Position numbers and translations under genes: made by a program. DNA of 64,000 nucleotides from NCBI RefSeq assembly GCF_947623445.1, contig NC_135242.1, positions 18,352,001 to 18,416,000 of the forward strand, in the 5' to 3' direction. Below, piece after piece: positions 1 to 12,007 of the stretch. This stretch comes from Clavelina lepadiformis (lineage: Eukaryota > Chordata > Ascidiacea > Aplousobranchia > Clavelinidae). The notes below the pieces were generated by a model. The model saw only the letters and a list, made by a program, of their open reading frames with translations, searched no databases and had not been told where the DNA came from. Every line of letters starts with the position of its first letter. The stretch's first letter is position 1.

Positions 1-1185
1 GAAGTTATCAAAGATTAGGCACTATTGTTGAACACAGAACTTGATTGTCTATTATTGAAAGAAGTTAGTTTGTAAGGTTGTCATTTAGTAATAAACGTTC
101 GTATGCAGTAAAGTTTTTTGCAGGTAATGAGGCGAAGAATGCCTTTTGTCTCGTTAAAATTCTGCTGCTTTAAAATGAACTAAAAAGTTTATAATTGACA
201 TTTTTTCATTAAAAGAACCAACAGACATGTTGACTCAAGGCTATTGTCCTAGTTGACTCAATGAATATATATGCAAAGACGCCAGGACAAGAACAGGTCC
301 AACAAAAAATATATCAAGTGCACTTGCCATGGTGGCAACTTCTGCTGCCCGACAGGAAAGTGTTGCTCGGTAGTGTATGGAACTTGGAACAGCTTGATTG
401 CAGAGACACACAAATTGACTTAGTTTACCACTACTGCTACCAAGTATTTATGCCATAAGGACTAAAGATGTTACGTGACATCCTTTTTCCGTTAAAACTG
501 GACAAATAACCGTTCAGCGTCGGGTTGATTGACTCAATTTAGTAACAATGCTTAAGCCTCTGGAACTTTTAATTGTATCCTCATTATCACAATAAAAAAA
601 TCCGTGGAGTCAGAGAAAAGGTCTCTCAGCTTGAAAGAAAGGCAATTTTGGAAGTTACATGTATTAAGTGGAAAAAGAGTGAACTAACCCGACTTACCCC
701 TATATGTAACTATCAGTAGAAATAAACTCTTAAACCTACCTTTCCATGTAGCCTACAATATAACAGAAACCAGTTTTGTGAGTATACTGTATTTCAGTAC
801 TAATGAACACAACTAAAAGGGTTCAATCAAAATAACGTCAGAAAACGATTAGTCGATAGACATAATAAACTACACTCTATAGTTACATTTTTATGTTATG
901 AAAAGTCTTTTTACATATAACTTATACTGACTGAAAGTTAAGACTTAGTAGCTTGGCAGAGGCATTGCAACACAGGTATCAAAAGATAAATGAAGCAGAT
1001 ATACCGATTACAGAACATACCAGACTAGTAGGCTAGTAGTTTTACTTTATCGTCAACTAAGTAAAATATACCGATTACAAAACAGGTAGGCTAGGTGGTA
1101 GCATAATTTTACTCAAATCAGTAGCATCAAATCTAAATGGCAAAGTTTACAATTTCCGGTGTTGCTGAAGACAGTGCTGGTCAAT
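1..1185. other. Left edge, no gene recognised
   Basis: AT-rich sequence beyond the 3' end of the scramblase gene. The only open frame of note, 65 codons at 261-458 (plus), has no family resemblance, no splice context and no ATG-proximal signal that I can support. No RNA gene or repeat end was found. Confidence 0.5.
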
Positions 1186-4100
1186 TTAGGATTCATCCAC
1201 TTCGAAAAACATCATATCCTATATGAAAGCAAAACGTATCACAACTACATAAACTGCTGAGAGCACGATGCCATTGCACACACGCTATACCGGAGTTTCA
1301 GACAGTGGCTGAGCCGGGAATCACCAAATTTTAGGGTCGCCGTGAGTTGAAAAACACTTAAACTACCGGTACTTATAATAATAAAAATCACTTAATTCTG
1401 CTGTTAAATAGAGTCAATAGAGAGTCAAAGTCTCTCCCCCTATGAGATTTCTATCATCTTTGGTCTGAGCCTATTCATGATAATTAATTATCCGTTCTCT
1501 TGATATTATTATGTCTCAATGTCCATTTCGCCCAATCAGTTAGACACTCCACACATTCAGACGTCCACTCGCAAGAAATCATTCATAAATGTCGTCAAAG
1601 ATCAGTATTCGTTAGTTATGATCTCATGACTAGTTTTGTTTCATATTAAACAAACTATTAATTTCAATTTCTCTGTCATTCTTAAAATGATATGTCCAAT
1701 TAGGCAAACTAACATCTATAATTTCTCCTCAAAACATAAAGAAACTGCCGTATTTGTAAACTAACCTAAAACATCAATGCGATCCAAGCCATTTTTAACT
1801 AACAGCACAAAAAGAACGTTTTGGCAAAAAATTTGGAGATTCTTTGCAGACAATTTAAGTTTCGCGGTTTAACGCAGATTAATTATTTCTAAAACTATAT
1901 AGCCGTAAACAGTCCAAAATGTCAGTTAGATGACATGAGGTAGATTTAACGACTTTACAAAAAACTCCGTCTATACCTTCTTGCTTCTAAACAAATAGCT
2001 TGTATATTGTTCAATTTCGGGCCCCAACAGCGTGGTGACGAATCACTTTTACTGTTTCAGAAATAGTAACTAACCGCATTGCCGCAGTATTATAGTATTA
2101 ATAAATAATCGTGCCAAGTTGGAAAAGGTTTAGATTTATTGGAATACCAGTAATAGGTTTTGATATTTCTGGAAATCCGAATCTGCTGACTGAACTGAAC
2201 AAATTAACTAATGACGAGCAAACGAACCATAGATACATCTATACTTTGTCACCTTGTTGGTAACTTAAAGAAATATTTTTTGCTTGCCTACACAAAATCA
2301 CTAAAAATATTTGCAACAATTCCACAGTCTGTATGATCGATGGATTTAATTGATGTACAGGACTAAACGTTTTTAGGATGAATAAGTTGTTTTGTGACAA
2401 TTTCACACGAAAAGCATTTCGAAACTTCTAGTAGTTCTATCAGTAAATCTATGACGAGAGAACGTTCATAAAAATTTTAGCACTTATAACTCAAAATCAA
2501 ATCACTTAATACTGTACTGATATCCCGACCGATTTTATCAAAGAGACCCCGGACTCGGGGATGGATTTTAGCCATGGGCACCACCCAGACTTAGTCTTCC
2601 CCTGGTTTCACATGAGTGCTATCTTAACCTTATCGCAGGTTACATGCACTTTCTTGTACTTATGCGTTATTTCGTTAGAATAAAACAAAATATAGCCCTA
2701 CTCACAATTAAGAAAGTTGCTCCAAGCAATACTGCTTTCATCTTTACATCCAAGTCGATCGGAACTGTAAAAAATACCTGGCGTTTGAATGAAGATCTGG
2801 TTACTGTCTTGTGCGTCACGCTTTTGAATGCTATATGACAAGTGGCCATGGTAGCCTAACGGCAGTGAACATAACTATCCAACTGCTTAAATTAAGTGTA
2901 AACTTATATTAGCCCTATACTTACAAGTAACCGAAAAATTGGTTGCGTCAGTAAATAGCTCCTTCGTTAAGCCACTCCATTGTTTTGTAACGCGGCCAAT
3001 CACACTGGGTGTTGTTTCTTTGGTCCAAATGTCAAAAGGAAAATCACATGTACAACAGGGACCGGGACATACGCAACAGGGGCCTTTGATAGTAAAAATG
3101 TTCTTTCCTGTAGCATCTTGCACATCGAAATAGTTGTACCAGAAAGATTGCCTAAAAGCGTCGAATTGATTGTGATCGTATTTGTATTTATAAGTTTTAA
3201 GTCTTGCTAAATTGTAAGCCTCTACCATAAATGTGTGACGGTCGTTTATGATCTTGTCGTCATACTTACGATTGTCGAACCCGGCCAATTACTTGTCCGA
3301 CAGGAGCTTCTATTTCAATATTATAAGAGCAGCAGTCGGCGTTTGCGCACCAGCAACATCCAGCCCAGCATTTGAATGGACGTGTCACGCGGATCACTTC
3401 CTATTTTCAAACATTTGACTACATAATATTTTTAAAAAAGGGCTTATAATAAGCCTAAATTTATTTGTTATAAAAAACTGTAGAGGTATCTTTCCGAAAA
3501 CCTAACAAGCTCTAGTTATAGAGCCGCAATTCAAAGTTAAAAAACCAACCAACAAACATTTAATTCTTTGTTGAGTTAGCTTTGAATGCTACAGGTATGA
3601 AGACTTTGCATTGTTACTATGTTCAAAGCTCAGCAGGAAGTTTCGCTTCGGTTCTTTTCTTTACTGAACAGCCCAATCGGTGTTACTTAAGGAATTTGGC
3701 TTTATTGCTTGAAAAAGAGTTGTAACCAAGTCATTTTTTTCAAGTCGAGTCATTTTGAGTTGTGACTAGAGTCAAGTCGATTCAATCTTAGTTGTGACTC
3801 GAGTCAATAACTTTCAACGTAAAAACTATTTTGTTGTCACATTATGCATTGCGTTAAATTAGTTGCTAAAGTTCATAACTGTCTACAAATTAGTTTGGTT
3901 GATACTTTTCACGAAGAGCTGCAATTTTTTTTTTAAATACTTCGATTTTGTTACATAAAGTGTTTTTAGTCCTCACAATCGTCATAACGTGACCCGAATC
4001 AAGTCGACTCCTGTAGGACTTTTGACTCAAGTCAAGTTGAGTCATTACAACATTGACTAGAAAAATTCAGTAACCAAGTTATACAACAAAACTTGCGCTC

Positions 4101-5726
4101 AAACTTAAAAAGCTTGGAGCCAAGTGATGGGTCAACCAAAAATTTCTTAAGCAAAACCAGTGAGTGTAACTGCACTGAATCGAAAGCATGATCATATTCA
4201 GAAAATACTTTGGTTGTAAAAGATAAATAAAGGCTGCCTTCGCGTGTGCACTGTTACCTTAGTGTGAACCAATTAGCTAAGCTAGCATAAGGCGTCCAAT
4301 ATGATATAGTTCTATCTTATGGCTGCCGATGCCAGACGACCTGAACGTACGGAACATCTTGCTTATTTCATAATTTTGTTCCCAGTCTCGCATTGACTTT
4401 TGCGGGATACGCAAATGTCCCGTATTCATAGTACGAGTCAGAGGGAGGAGTGACTTGGTGTTTTCCAGTAAAGCTAATTCCTTCCAGAGATACTGTATTG
4501 TCGGTCCGTCTGTATACAATAATTAATTATATATAACGAAAGAGTGCTTTCCTACAAAACCAGCGTTGGATCATTGTGGATGTCTGGGTCTGGGAACCAA
4601 ATTTTGGATTGGGCATCCAACATTGAGCTGAATGGATGGCGACTGGGCATGCATTGTTTTTTAATGATTGGTCATCACTGCACAATGAAGTTGCCCATGT
4701 GACTGACGTCCGGATAATGTCACTATTTTAGGTGTGATCTGACCTAAAAATGGGCAGCTGATTGTGTCTGTTGGCAGATTAAGCTTAGTTTGCCAGAGTT
4801 GGGCATCCAACTTTTTCAATGAGCACCCATTTTTACAGAACGATGCCCAAGGGCATCCACTAAAATCAGTTAAGGGTATTCAATGAGAAAACGGATGTTT
4901 TATAACAAAGGTAAGCTACGACCCTACTTAAAAGCACGATGCTTTATAAGCTACTAAAAAAAACATAAAAATCCACAGATTTTTTCACAGCAGTACCAGC
5001 TACCAAACAACTTGGTAACACGGTTTCCCGGAAGAAAATAACTGACCAGTCTCAACCATTCTTGTTTTTTGCTCTTTATGATGTCATTGCCTTTAAAGTT
5101 AATGGCATGAGACTGAGATTTGAAGATGTCCAGTATTACGAAATCTCTAACCTAGCTACGCTATGAGCATAACATACAGGTACATACCGCACCAGAATTG
5201 TCCGTAATATGCATAGTAAAACCTCTGCTTGACCCACACATTTGCCGCATACACACTTCAGATTCTGTGGATTACAAAACGAATTAACATTATAAGTAAT
5301 ATACAGTATCTATATTCTTTAGCTATTTAACATAACAACCAACATCTCATCTAATCAGTAACATTACCTTCAGCGGCGAAATAGCATTGCTGGCCAACAG
5401 AATTTTTTAGTCTGTATTTATTCTTTGCCTCCCACTCCAGCAAAACTACAATAAGTAACACAATCAAATTCCAATATGTTTTATTGTCAACCATTAGCCC
5501 AGTACCGCAAAGCAACGGCAGTATCCGATAATTAAAATATTTGCTTAAAATTGTATTGTTTCTATATGTAGCCTGTACCTTCAATCAGTGATACTTCTTG
5601 ATGAACAAGGACTTGATCAAGTTGGGTTAAGTATTCCAGTCCTGGTGGACAGTTTGCGACAGTCGGTATAGGCATCCATCCAGTTTGCGGTTGTTCAATT
5701 GGCTTTAGGGGCAGAGGATTTGCCAT
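1186..5726 (-). CDS. PLSCR: Phospholipid scramblase, seven exons
   Basis: Membrane protein of the scramblase family, which moves phospholipids between bilayer leaflets in a calcium-dependent way (family knowledge). Exons in coding order: 5579-5726, 5368-5445, 5188-5264, 3270-3400, 2925-3151, 2706-2764, 1186-1218. Every junction is GT-AG and phases agree (753 nt, 250 residues plus stop). Seen: the N-terminal [12 protein letters not shown] and LDQ motifs, NKY and YFAAE blocks, a cysteine-rich segment (CWAGCCWC, then DCC) matching the palmitoylated cluster, the GPCC loop, the KQWSG block, FTDATNF in the calcium-binding region, and a hydrophobic C-terminal helix introduced by DLDVKMKAV and ending MMFFE plus five residues. 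It lacks the long proline-rich N-terminus of human PLSCR1 (318 residues). The ATG directly follows a 3' splice acceptor (TTTATTGCAG). The last intron is 1487 bp. Which vertebrate paralogue it matches cannot be decided. Confidence 0.9.
3715..4056. repeat. MITE-like repeat of GACTCAAGTC words
   Basis: The segment contains many near-copies of AGTCGAGTCA and its reverse. Its ends are inverted to each other (GTTGTAACCAAGTCA at the left; the complement of TGAGTCATTACAAC at the right). It lies in intron 3 of the scramblase gene. Family is unknown. Confidence 0.5.
4561..4880. repeat. Repeat cluster built on GGGCATCCAAC
   Basis: GGGCATCCAAC occurs at about 4608 and 4803, with a palindromic variant (GATGCCC, AA, GGGCATC) near 4843. 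It lies in intron 3 of the scramblase gene. No clean terminal repeats or target duplication could be set. Confidence 0.3.
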
Positions 5727-8269
5727 CTGCAATAAACAAACCCAGTCAAGTGGACATGCCAGAAAAACGAAAACAGAAAACAATAAGGCCTACAGTAGAC
5801 TGGCTGTAACCATCCATTTGTCGTGGTTTAAACTTCAGGTTCCAAAATAGCAAACAAAAAAATATTATTGCAGTTTCCTGATTGATGCTTTTTATATTTA
5901 TAACCATTAATCCTGCCAAAATAAACAGCAAACAGGAAAATAGTTTGTTGAGACTTAAATTTTTGGGTCTCAAATGTTGTCGAATTATATACGAGGTTCA
6001 GTAGCTATTCATGCTCATTCTCCGCCCTCAATCTTTCATAGCCTACAATTCAATGTAGAGCCTTTGTAACTTGAGCTGATCCATTGTGACTTATTTACTT
6101 TGTCTTAAACCTACCACGAAAACAATAAACCTACTTTATGCCTCCCTTCCGTATACATAGTTACCAACAGCTAAATAGTCCGTGACTTAAAGGTTGCCAT
6201 GTACCTCCCGACAAATGTTTTATGAGTAAAAAAAGCATTTTACAATCATTTCAACGGCATTATGACAAAGCTTTCTTTCAATGCGCACATAATGGCTGTT
6301 TTACTTACAATAATTAAGAAAACCAATAACAAGAAGCAGGTGCATGGTAATAAAAACAATTCGATGTCTCATCATTGTAACTATCACAATTAAAAAAACC
6401 TTGGCATTTGCTCGTTTAATACTTTGGCATTTGCAATTATGCTTTATACCAAAAAAATTTCAAGTGAGTAAAAAGTTCACCTTATGTGTTCAACAACTGC
6501 CTGCCTACTAAAAACTTGCAGAGATAGAACGGTGGCGGTTTTGTGGCCGAAACATCTGCTTAATTTGATCTTTATTCAGACTTCTCTGATAAGATAAGCT
6601 AAGACCAAACTTAACAGTGATCTGTCTGTTCAGGTACAATGCCTTCGATGCACTTTTGCTGGGTTAGTGCGTTATCCTCTTGAAAGTGACTTTTTCACCA
6701 ATAACTGCTATCACGACTCGTTCCGCGTTCCAGCATACAACGACAGCGTTTAAAAACCAACATCTCTTAGTACACCTGATAAGGCAAGCTTTTTCTTGTG
6801 AAAGCTCGTGTTGAGAAATAGAAGTAAAGTTAACCCTAGAACGTCATCTTATATCTTTCTTTTTATTGCTGTTTAAAAACAAATAAGCCTATAATTAGAG
6901 ATAATAAAAGTAGCCTCATGAGAACGCAATCTCGAATATTTCAACGCAGCCATTTGGATACGGTAATAATGCGAATGCGTATAGCGAGAAAACCAACAAC
7001 CGTCATTCCCATTAACCTGAACTCAGGCATGTGAAACAAATGTCAACAAAAGCCTTTATCAAAGCTAAATTGCTGGAGCTTGAGCTTTAAACAGTGCTTA
7101 TTTTTGTGCTTTATTTGAAATCCAATGAAAATTTTTTGGCCAAAATTTATCAACAGCATTATCATATGTTATCTGCTACTTTAATTTAAGAATTTTTCAA
7201 AAATGGCTTTTCCACTTGACTCATGAACTAAGGCAAAACGTAAAATAACCAAGCGAAGTCGTTAACAGTTGACTTAGCCTACTCTGAGTCAAGTGGAGCT
7301 TTAGCACTGCACAGTACACATACATCTGGGAGAATACTTGGATTTCAGGTACAAATTTGCGCGTAACTTCCATTCTTAGCTAAATCAAGGAAACGAGGCT
7401 AGATATGGGATAAAAGAAAACGTTTTCTTGTTTATATTTGAGGAGATTTGAGCAGCACAATATGGACTATTCTTAAATAACCCTGACGACAACCTAACCT
7501 TCATTCGTCATCGGAACCTATACGTAACGTCTGAAAGCGTATCCGATCGATAGTACCATGCGATACACAAGGAATGCATTTGTTTATGATCCTAAAATCG
7601 AAAACTCGTCCAGCCGCAACAGATCCAGGAAATACACAGCCTGTGAAAAGTAGAGCATAGCTAACTGTAGGAGACAAGTGAACACGCAAAGTTCACTCTC
7701 CAGAATCACTTGGCAGATCGTGTCAGCGCCACTGTATAATGGCGGTATGTCTTTCAGTACAAACTGCACGGTTTTCTATAAATGAAAATAACACGTATGA
7801 AAAGGCACACCAAAACGTATAACAAGAACAGCAGGTATTGTATGCAGCAAATACACAAATGAATATCGCATTCGCTTACTGAACGTTTTTCGAACCAGAT
7901 ATGGTTAAATTACGAAAATCGTCAATATTCTTCTGAGTAACTATACATACCGCTGTGAAAATGTCAAATGAATACGTGTAGAATCAATATTGACCAATAA
8001 GCAGTCAACAAAGGCCCATAAAAGATGATGATCAACAAAAAGTATATGTTAAAAACTCAATGAAATGCAATCCGATAAAAGCATATAAATCCAGTAAAAG
8101 CGTAACATCATCCTTAATTCAATATTATACCAGAATAACAATAACTTAAAACTTTCTGCGGTGCTTCTATAAGATGAACCAAAAGTTGGTGGGGTTAAAA
8201 AATTAGTATCTAACTAGAAACATAAGAAAAATTATGTTCTTCACTACAAAAATTTAAAATTATACCTTT
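5727..8269. other. Intergenic, between scramblase and Polinton relic
   Basis: AT-rich and non-coding apart from a GC-richer, exon-like patch at 7501-7775 (minus) that I could not assign. A perfect 13-bp inverted pair (TCCACTTGACTCA / TGAGTCAAGTGGA) sits near 7211 and 7284. No RNA gene was recognised. Confidence 0.4.
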
Positions 8270-8277
8270 CATTAGAT

Positions 8278-9095
8278 ATGAAAATTACAAAAATACAACG
8301 TGTATTGGAACTTAATCAATCGCCATGGTTAAAGAAATATATTGATTTCCATTCCCCAGCGAGAAAAGATGCAAAATCAAATTTTGAGAAAGATTTAAAA
8401 TTACTAAAACATGTTTCTAAACCAACTTTTGTTAGCTGTAAAATATTTAATGAAAACCTTGTAGCTGTTCATAAGTTGACGGAATAATTAATTCTCAATC
8501 GACCAGGAAGGTGATTGGAATGAGTATTCTAGAACTTTCAAAACCATTGAGGTATAATTTTCATTATAGCTACATCAAAGAGAAAGATGGTAAACAAAGA
8601 AAAACTCTTATTCACAGATACAGATTCATTAACATTGATTGACATTCATTAACATTCATTAACAGATTTCCGATTAAAAAATTAATTTTAGTAATTACAA
8701 TTCAAACTCAGAATTTTATGATTGAAAAAATAAGAAAGTAATTGGTAAAATGAAAGATAAAACTGGCAGTACTTCAATTGTAGAATATGTAAGACTTAGG
8801 TAAAAAATGTATTGCTATTTAACAAATAACGAGAAAGGAGATAAAAAGGTAAAAGGCATTAAACATGTGTTATCAACAAAGATATAAAACATCACGATTA
8901 CGCAAATTCTCTGAAAGATGATAAAAAAATGTTTCATAAAATGAGAACAATTAGAAATGACCATCATCATCTTTATTCAATAGAAATCAACAAAAACACC
9001 TTTCGTGCTTTGATGATAAACGACATATCTTTGAAGATGATATAATCACTTTAGCTTACGTTCATAAAACTACTTTAAAAGAAAATATCTTATGA
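8278..9095 (+). pseudogene. Polinton DNA polymerase B, C-terminal fragment
   Basis: The first open stretch (8278-8487, 69 codons) carries the QSPWLKKYI motif followed by a FEKD block, typical of protein-primed family B polymerases of Maverick elements. After a frame change, 8515-8640 reads a SILELSKPL block then FHYSYIKEKDG. Near 8727-8870 a KVIGKMKD block and KGIKHV follow, and near 9030-9065 FEDDI then LAYVHK. The order matches the palm and thumb part of the family. The catalytic region after KEKDG is disrupted, and several stops and shifts interrupt the frame, so it cannot encode a working polymerase. Confidence 0.75.
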
Positions 9096-9109
9096 TATAA
9101 AAGAGATGT

Positions 9110-9618
9110 GTTGTCAAAATTCAAACATTAAGAACTGTAATGGAGTTTGGATTTGTACTAACTGTAATGATTATGAATATGACACGCAGTTGTGTAACTT
9201 CGAATGAAAGATTTAAAAATGTTGTGAAAATCAAGAAATTGTATCTGTTGATGGAATGTTATCGAGTGAAAGTTGCGGTGAAGTTCATGGACCTGAAATT
9301 GCTTATGATTGGGTTGATTATATAACCGAAAGAATTTTATTAGACCTAAAACAGTTTATAATAGAACTCAAGATGTTAGAACGAATCTGATCTCTACACT
9401 TACTTCAGATGAAATGGAGACATTTATGGAGATTTGCAGTCATGATAAAGGTTATTTAAAAACAATAAGTAATAAAAGATTTCTTAAACCAAATAATTTA
9501 TTAATAAAACATTTAAAATTATTGGAATTGATAAACAACTTTCGCATACCCAAGGCGCTTTGCGTGAATCTAGTTCAAGATATAATTCGATTTGGGATGA
9601 AATTGAACAAATACTTTT
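9110..9618 (+). pseudogene. Zinc-ribbon protein remnant, possibly late-transcription-factor-like
   Basis: Read through shifts, it begins with a CXXC-type pair (VWICTNC), then ESCGEVHGPEIAY, a basic stretch, a helical C-terminal half with NKRFLKPNNLLIK, and an end reading SSRYNSIWDEIEQILL in another frame. A zinc ribbon followed by helices and a terminal YN..W motif resembles the VLTF3-type transcription factors of large DNA viruses and related elements. That assignment comes from the motif pattern alone. At least three frame changes or stops break it. It follows the polymerase fragment on the same strand. Confidence 0.35.
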
Positions 9619-10127
9619 AAGTTTTTGATTTCCCAGAAAGAAATGTTTTCAAATATTTTTTTTCTTAACAATCAGAAATCGATGGTTAAACATCAACAAC
9701 TTGGTCATCAGCCATAGCAAGTTCTATTTCTAAAAAGCTATCAAATTCTCCAGACCTCAAAATGTAGTTCAATTTATTCAATATTTTCTGATACAATTAA
9801 AAAGCATGTTTACAAGCTTCAGTTCTTTTCGTAAAATTTTTATGTGTTGTTGTTGTGTGCAAAAGAACATCAGCACCACTAATACCTACCCGAAATAATG
9901 CGATTTAATGCTATTAAACGAATAATTACTCCAGTTGTTATAAGAAAAATTGATGATATTTTCAAAGGTAATTCTAAGTTTTAATTTTTTTAAACATTTT
10001 CTTATAACACCAGAACTGTTTATGATATGAATTGTATAATTTTTTTAATTCAGAAACTTGTTCATTTCTTAAATTCTTACTGATGTGATTAAACCCAACG
10101 TCCATCTTTTATATTAATGCAATTTAG

Positions 10128-11256
10128 TTAGTTTAAAAACAAATACGTAAAACCAACACCAGGACATCCTCTCTCAGTAGATGTATTATATTCAATTAAA
10201 AATTCATCAGATGGATTAGGATATAATACATCTACCGAACTGAATCTACGTTCTCTTAAACTGGATACATTGCTGAAGTTGAAGTTTTTTACTATTTCTC
10301 TTATTCGCCCTCTGCTCGGAATATCATTTGAGCTAATTATTTTTGATTTAATTGAATTTTTGGTATTTGCTGTACCACCTATAGTAAGTCGTATTAAGTT
10401 ATTATTAATTTCTGTTAGTCTTATCATATTATCATTAAGAGTGAAAAAGCTATTTATTCTACCTATATAAGCTATATATATTTCTGATGTATATATAAAA
10501 CTAACTCTATACACATCATAAGCAAGTTGTGGTATAGAATCAACATATGTTTTTGATACAGCATCATTATCTAAAATCGGGTCTGCTAAATCAGGATTAT
10601 TGTTCATACTAAAATCACCTCTACCATTTAAATGTACTGTTTTATTATCAACATATTGTTTATTCACAGCATTTTCATTAGCGGTTGGATTTGGTAAATT
10701 CACAATTTTATGAGTTCCTTGTAAATTAATATTAGATGTTTAAATTTAAAAATTCGTTATGTAAAGTGTCACCTAAACGTTCCATAGCATGTGAAACGCT
10801 TTCAGCAACTTGTGATGTGTTTTCAGTGGTTTTTCTTCTAAGACGTTTATTGACTTATCAACATATTTTTTATTTCCAGCATCGATTATTAATTTATCTA
10901 TTGGATTAGAAATTCCTTTTAGAATTAATAAATCTCCTAATTCAATTTGACTATTGTTATCATATTTAAGGGACTTTATTATAAACGATGAATCTGCAAA
11001 AAGTATTAATAGAAGTTAAGCTATAAATATCAGAACTTCGTAATTTAATAGGACTAATTGATATAAATCGATTATCATTTCGTCGTCCTATAACAGCAAA
11101 TCTTGAACAATTCCCTGGATTCCCATCAAAATGTAAAAAACTTTCCAAGCATCTTTTGTTAACCTCATCAGTTTCATCCTGAGCATTAGCTACATTTTTA
11201 ATACGATGACCATTTAAATCAAGGTTCCCTTGCAAAATATCTCCAGATTTTGACAC
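10128..11256 (-). pseudogene. Fibre-like repeat protein of Polinton type
   Basis: Two open stretches (10128-10703, 191 codons; 10966-11256, 96 codons) joined by a broken part. All carry the same short repeat: a glycine-rich start such as GDILQGNLDLNG, then IKNV or NLPNP, a D/N pair, and a closing AVNKQYVD, AVSKTYVD, EVNKR or GNKKYVD. At least four repeats are visible. This pattern is known from phage tail fibres and from fibre-like proteins of Maverick/Polinton and adintovirus-type elements, where it forms trimeric rods. The C-terminal 120 residues after the last repeat lack a recognised motif and may be the receptor-binding or knob-like end. Transcription is opposite to the polymerase and ATPase remnants. 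Confidence 0.6.
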
Positions 11257-11389
11257 CTTATTTTCGATTCAAATGACTTTAGTTTAAGTAGAAACATTTT
11301 TTAAAGTTGTTCCAAATTTTGAGATACTCATCTTTTCATTTGTCTTTATAATAACTGGATAAGTTAATTTTGATCAATACTTAAGCGAT

Positions 11390-11981
11390 GATGACAAGCA
11401 ATTTAAGCATCACTACTTTTTGCCAGATTGTCATTATATGATAGTTGGTACAACAGGTTCACGATAGACTAATCTGTTAACTAATATGATTTCAAAATGG
11501 CTCAATTTTTATAAATGTTTTATTTATACTATTAATCCAGAACAAAATAAATATAATATTTTGAGAGAATCATCCGGTAAAAACTTAGATTTATTAAGCA
11601 CTGAAGAACTTGATGACAAACAAAAGATAATAGTTTTTATGATATAAAACTGGATAGCAAAAACGTGAATAAATGAAAAGAATAGTTCTCCCTTTCAGGA
11701 ATAGAAATTGCAATTGTATATATCTCACCCAATCATATTTTGATACTCTGAAATATATCAGAAGAAATACCAATTGCTTTATATTTTTAGGAAACTTAGG
11801 TAATAAAGATATCAGACATATAACTGATGATCTTGCTAAAGGTATAACAAGAAAAAAATTAGCATCAATTTATCACAAAGCAACTCTGAAAAACCATACG
11901 GTTATGTGGTATTGGATAAAACAGCTAAGTAAAAATAAACCTCTTCGTTATAAAAAATATTTTGACCATTTTTATGCTTAG
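11390..11981 (+). pseudogene. Polinton packaging ATPase (FtsK/HerA type), broken
   Basis: The region starting near 11413 reads LPDCHYMIVGTTG, where the Walker A lysine segment is destroyed by a stop (consensus G-T-G-x-G-K-T), followed by TNLLTNMISKWL. Around 11600-11640 the LDDKQKIIVF block stands where the Walker B strand should be. The long open part 11673-11981 (102 codons) has the NRNCNCIYLTQSYFD sensor region, then IRRNTN and an ITDD segment, ending in KPLRYKKYFDHF. This order is characteristic of the genome-packaging ATPase of Maverick/Polinton elements. The broken Walker A and the frame changes make it a pseudogene. Confidence 0.7.
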
Positions 11982-12007
11982 GTATTTTATAAGCTATAGT
12001 ATAAAAT

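Noticed and set aside
261..458. 65-codon frame at the left edge
   Set aside because: No motif, no splice signals and no neighbouring exon; length is expected by chance.
4277..4519. 80-codon minus-strand frame with somewhat higher GC inside a scramblase intron
   Set aside because: No family resemblance in this or the neighbouring frame; scramblase exons on both sides join in phase without it.
7890..7910. TCGAACC-type words considered as tRNA B boxes (also 3274)
   Set aside because: No matching A box, acceptor stem or cloverleaf around them; the one at 3274 lies inside a scramblase exon.
10270..10470. 66-codon hydrophobic plus-strand frame
   Set aside because: Antisense shadow of the fibre-like gene.
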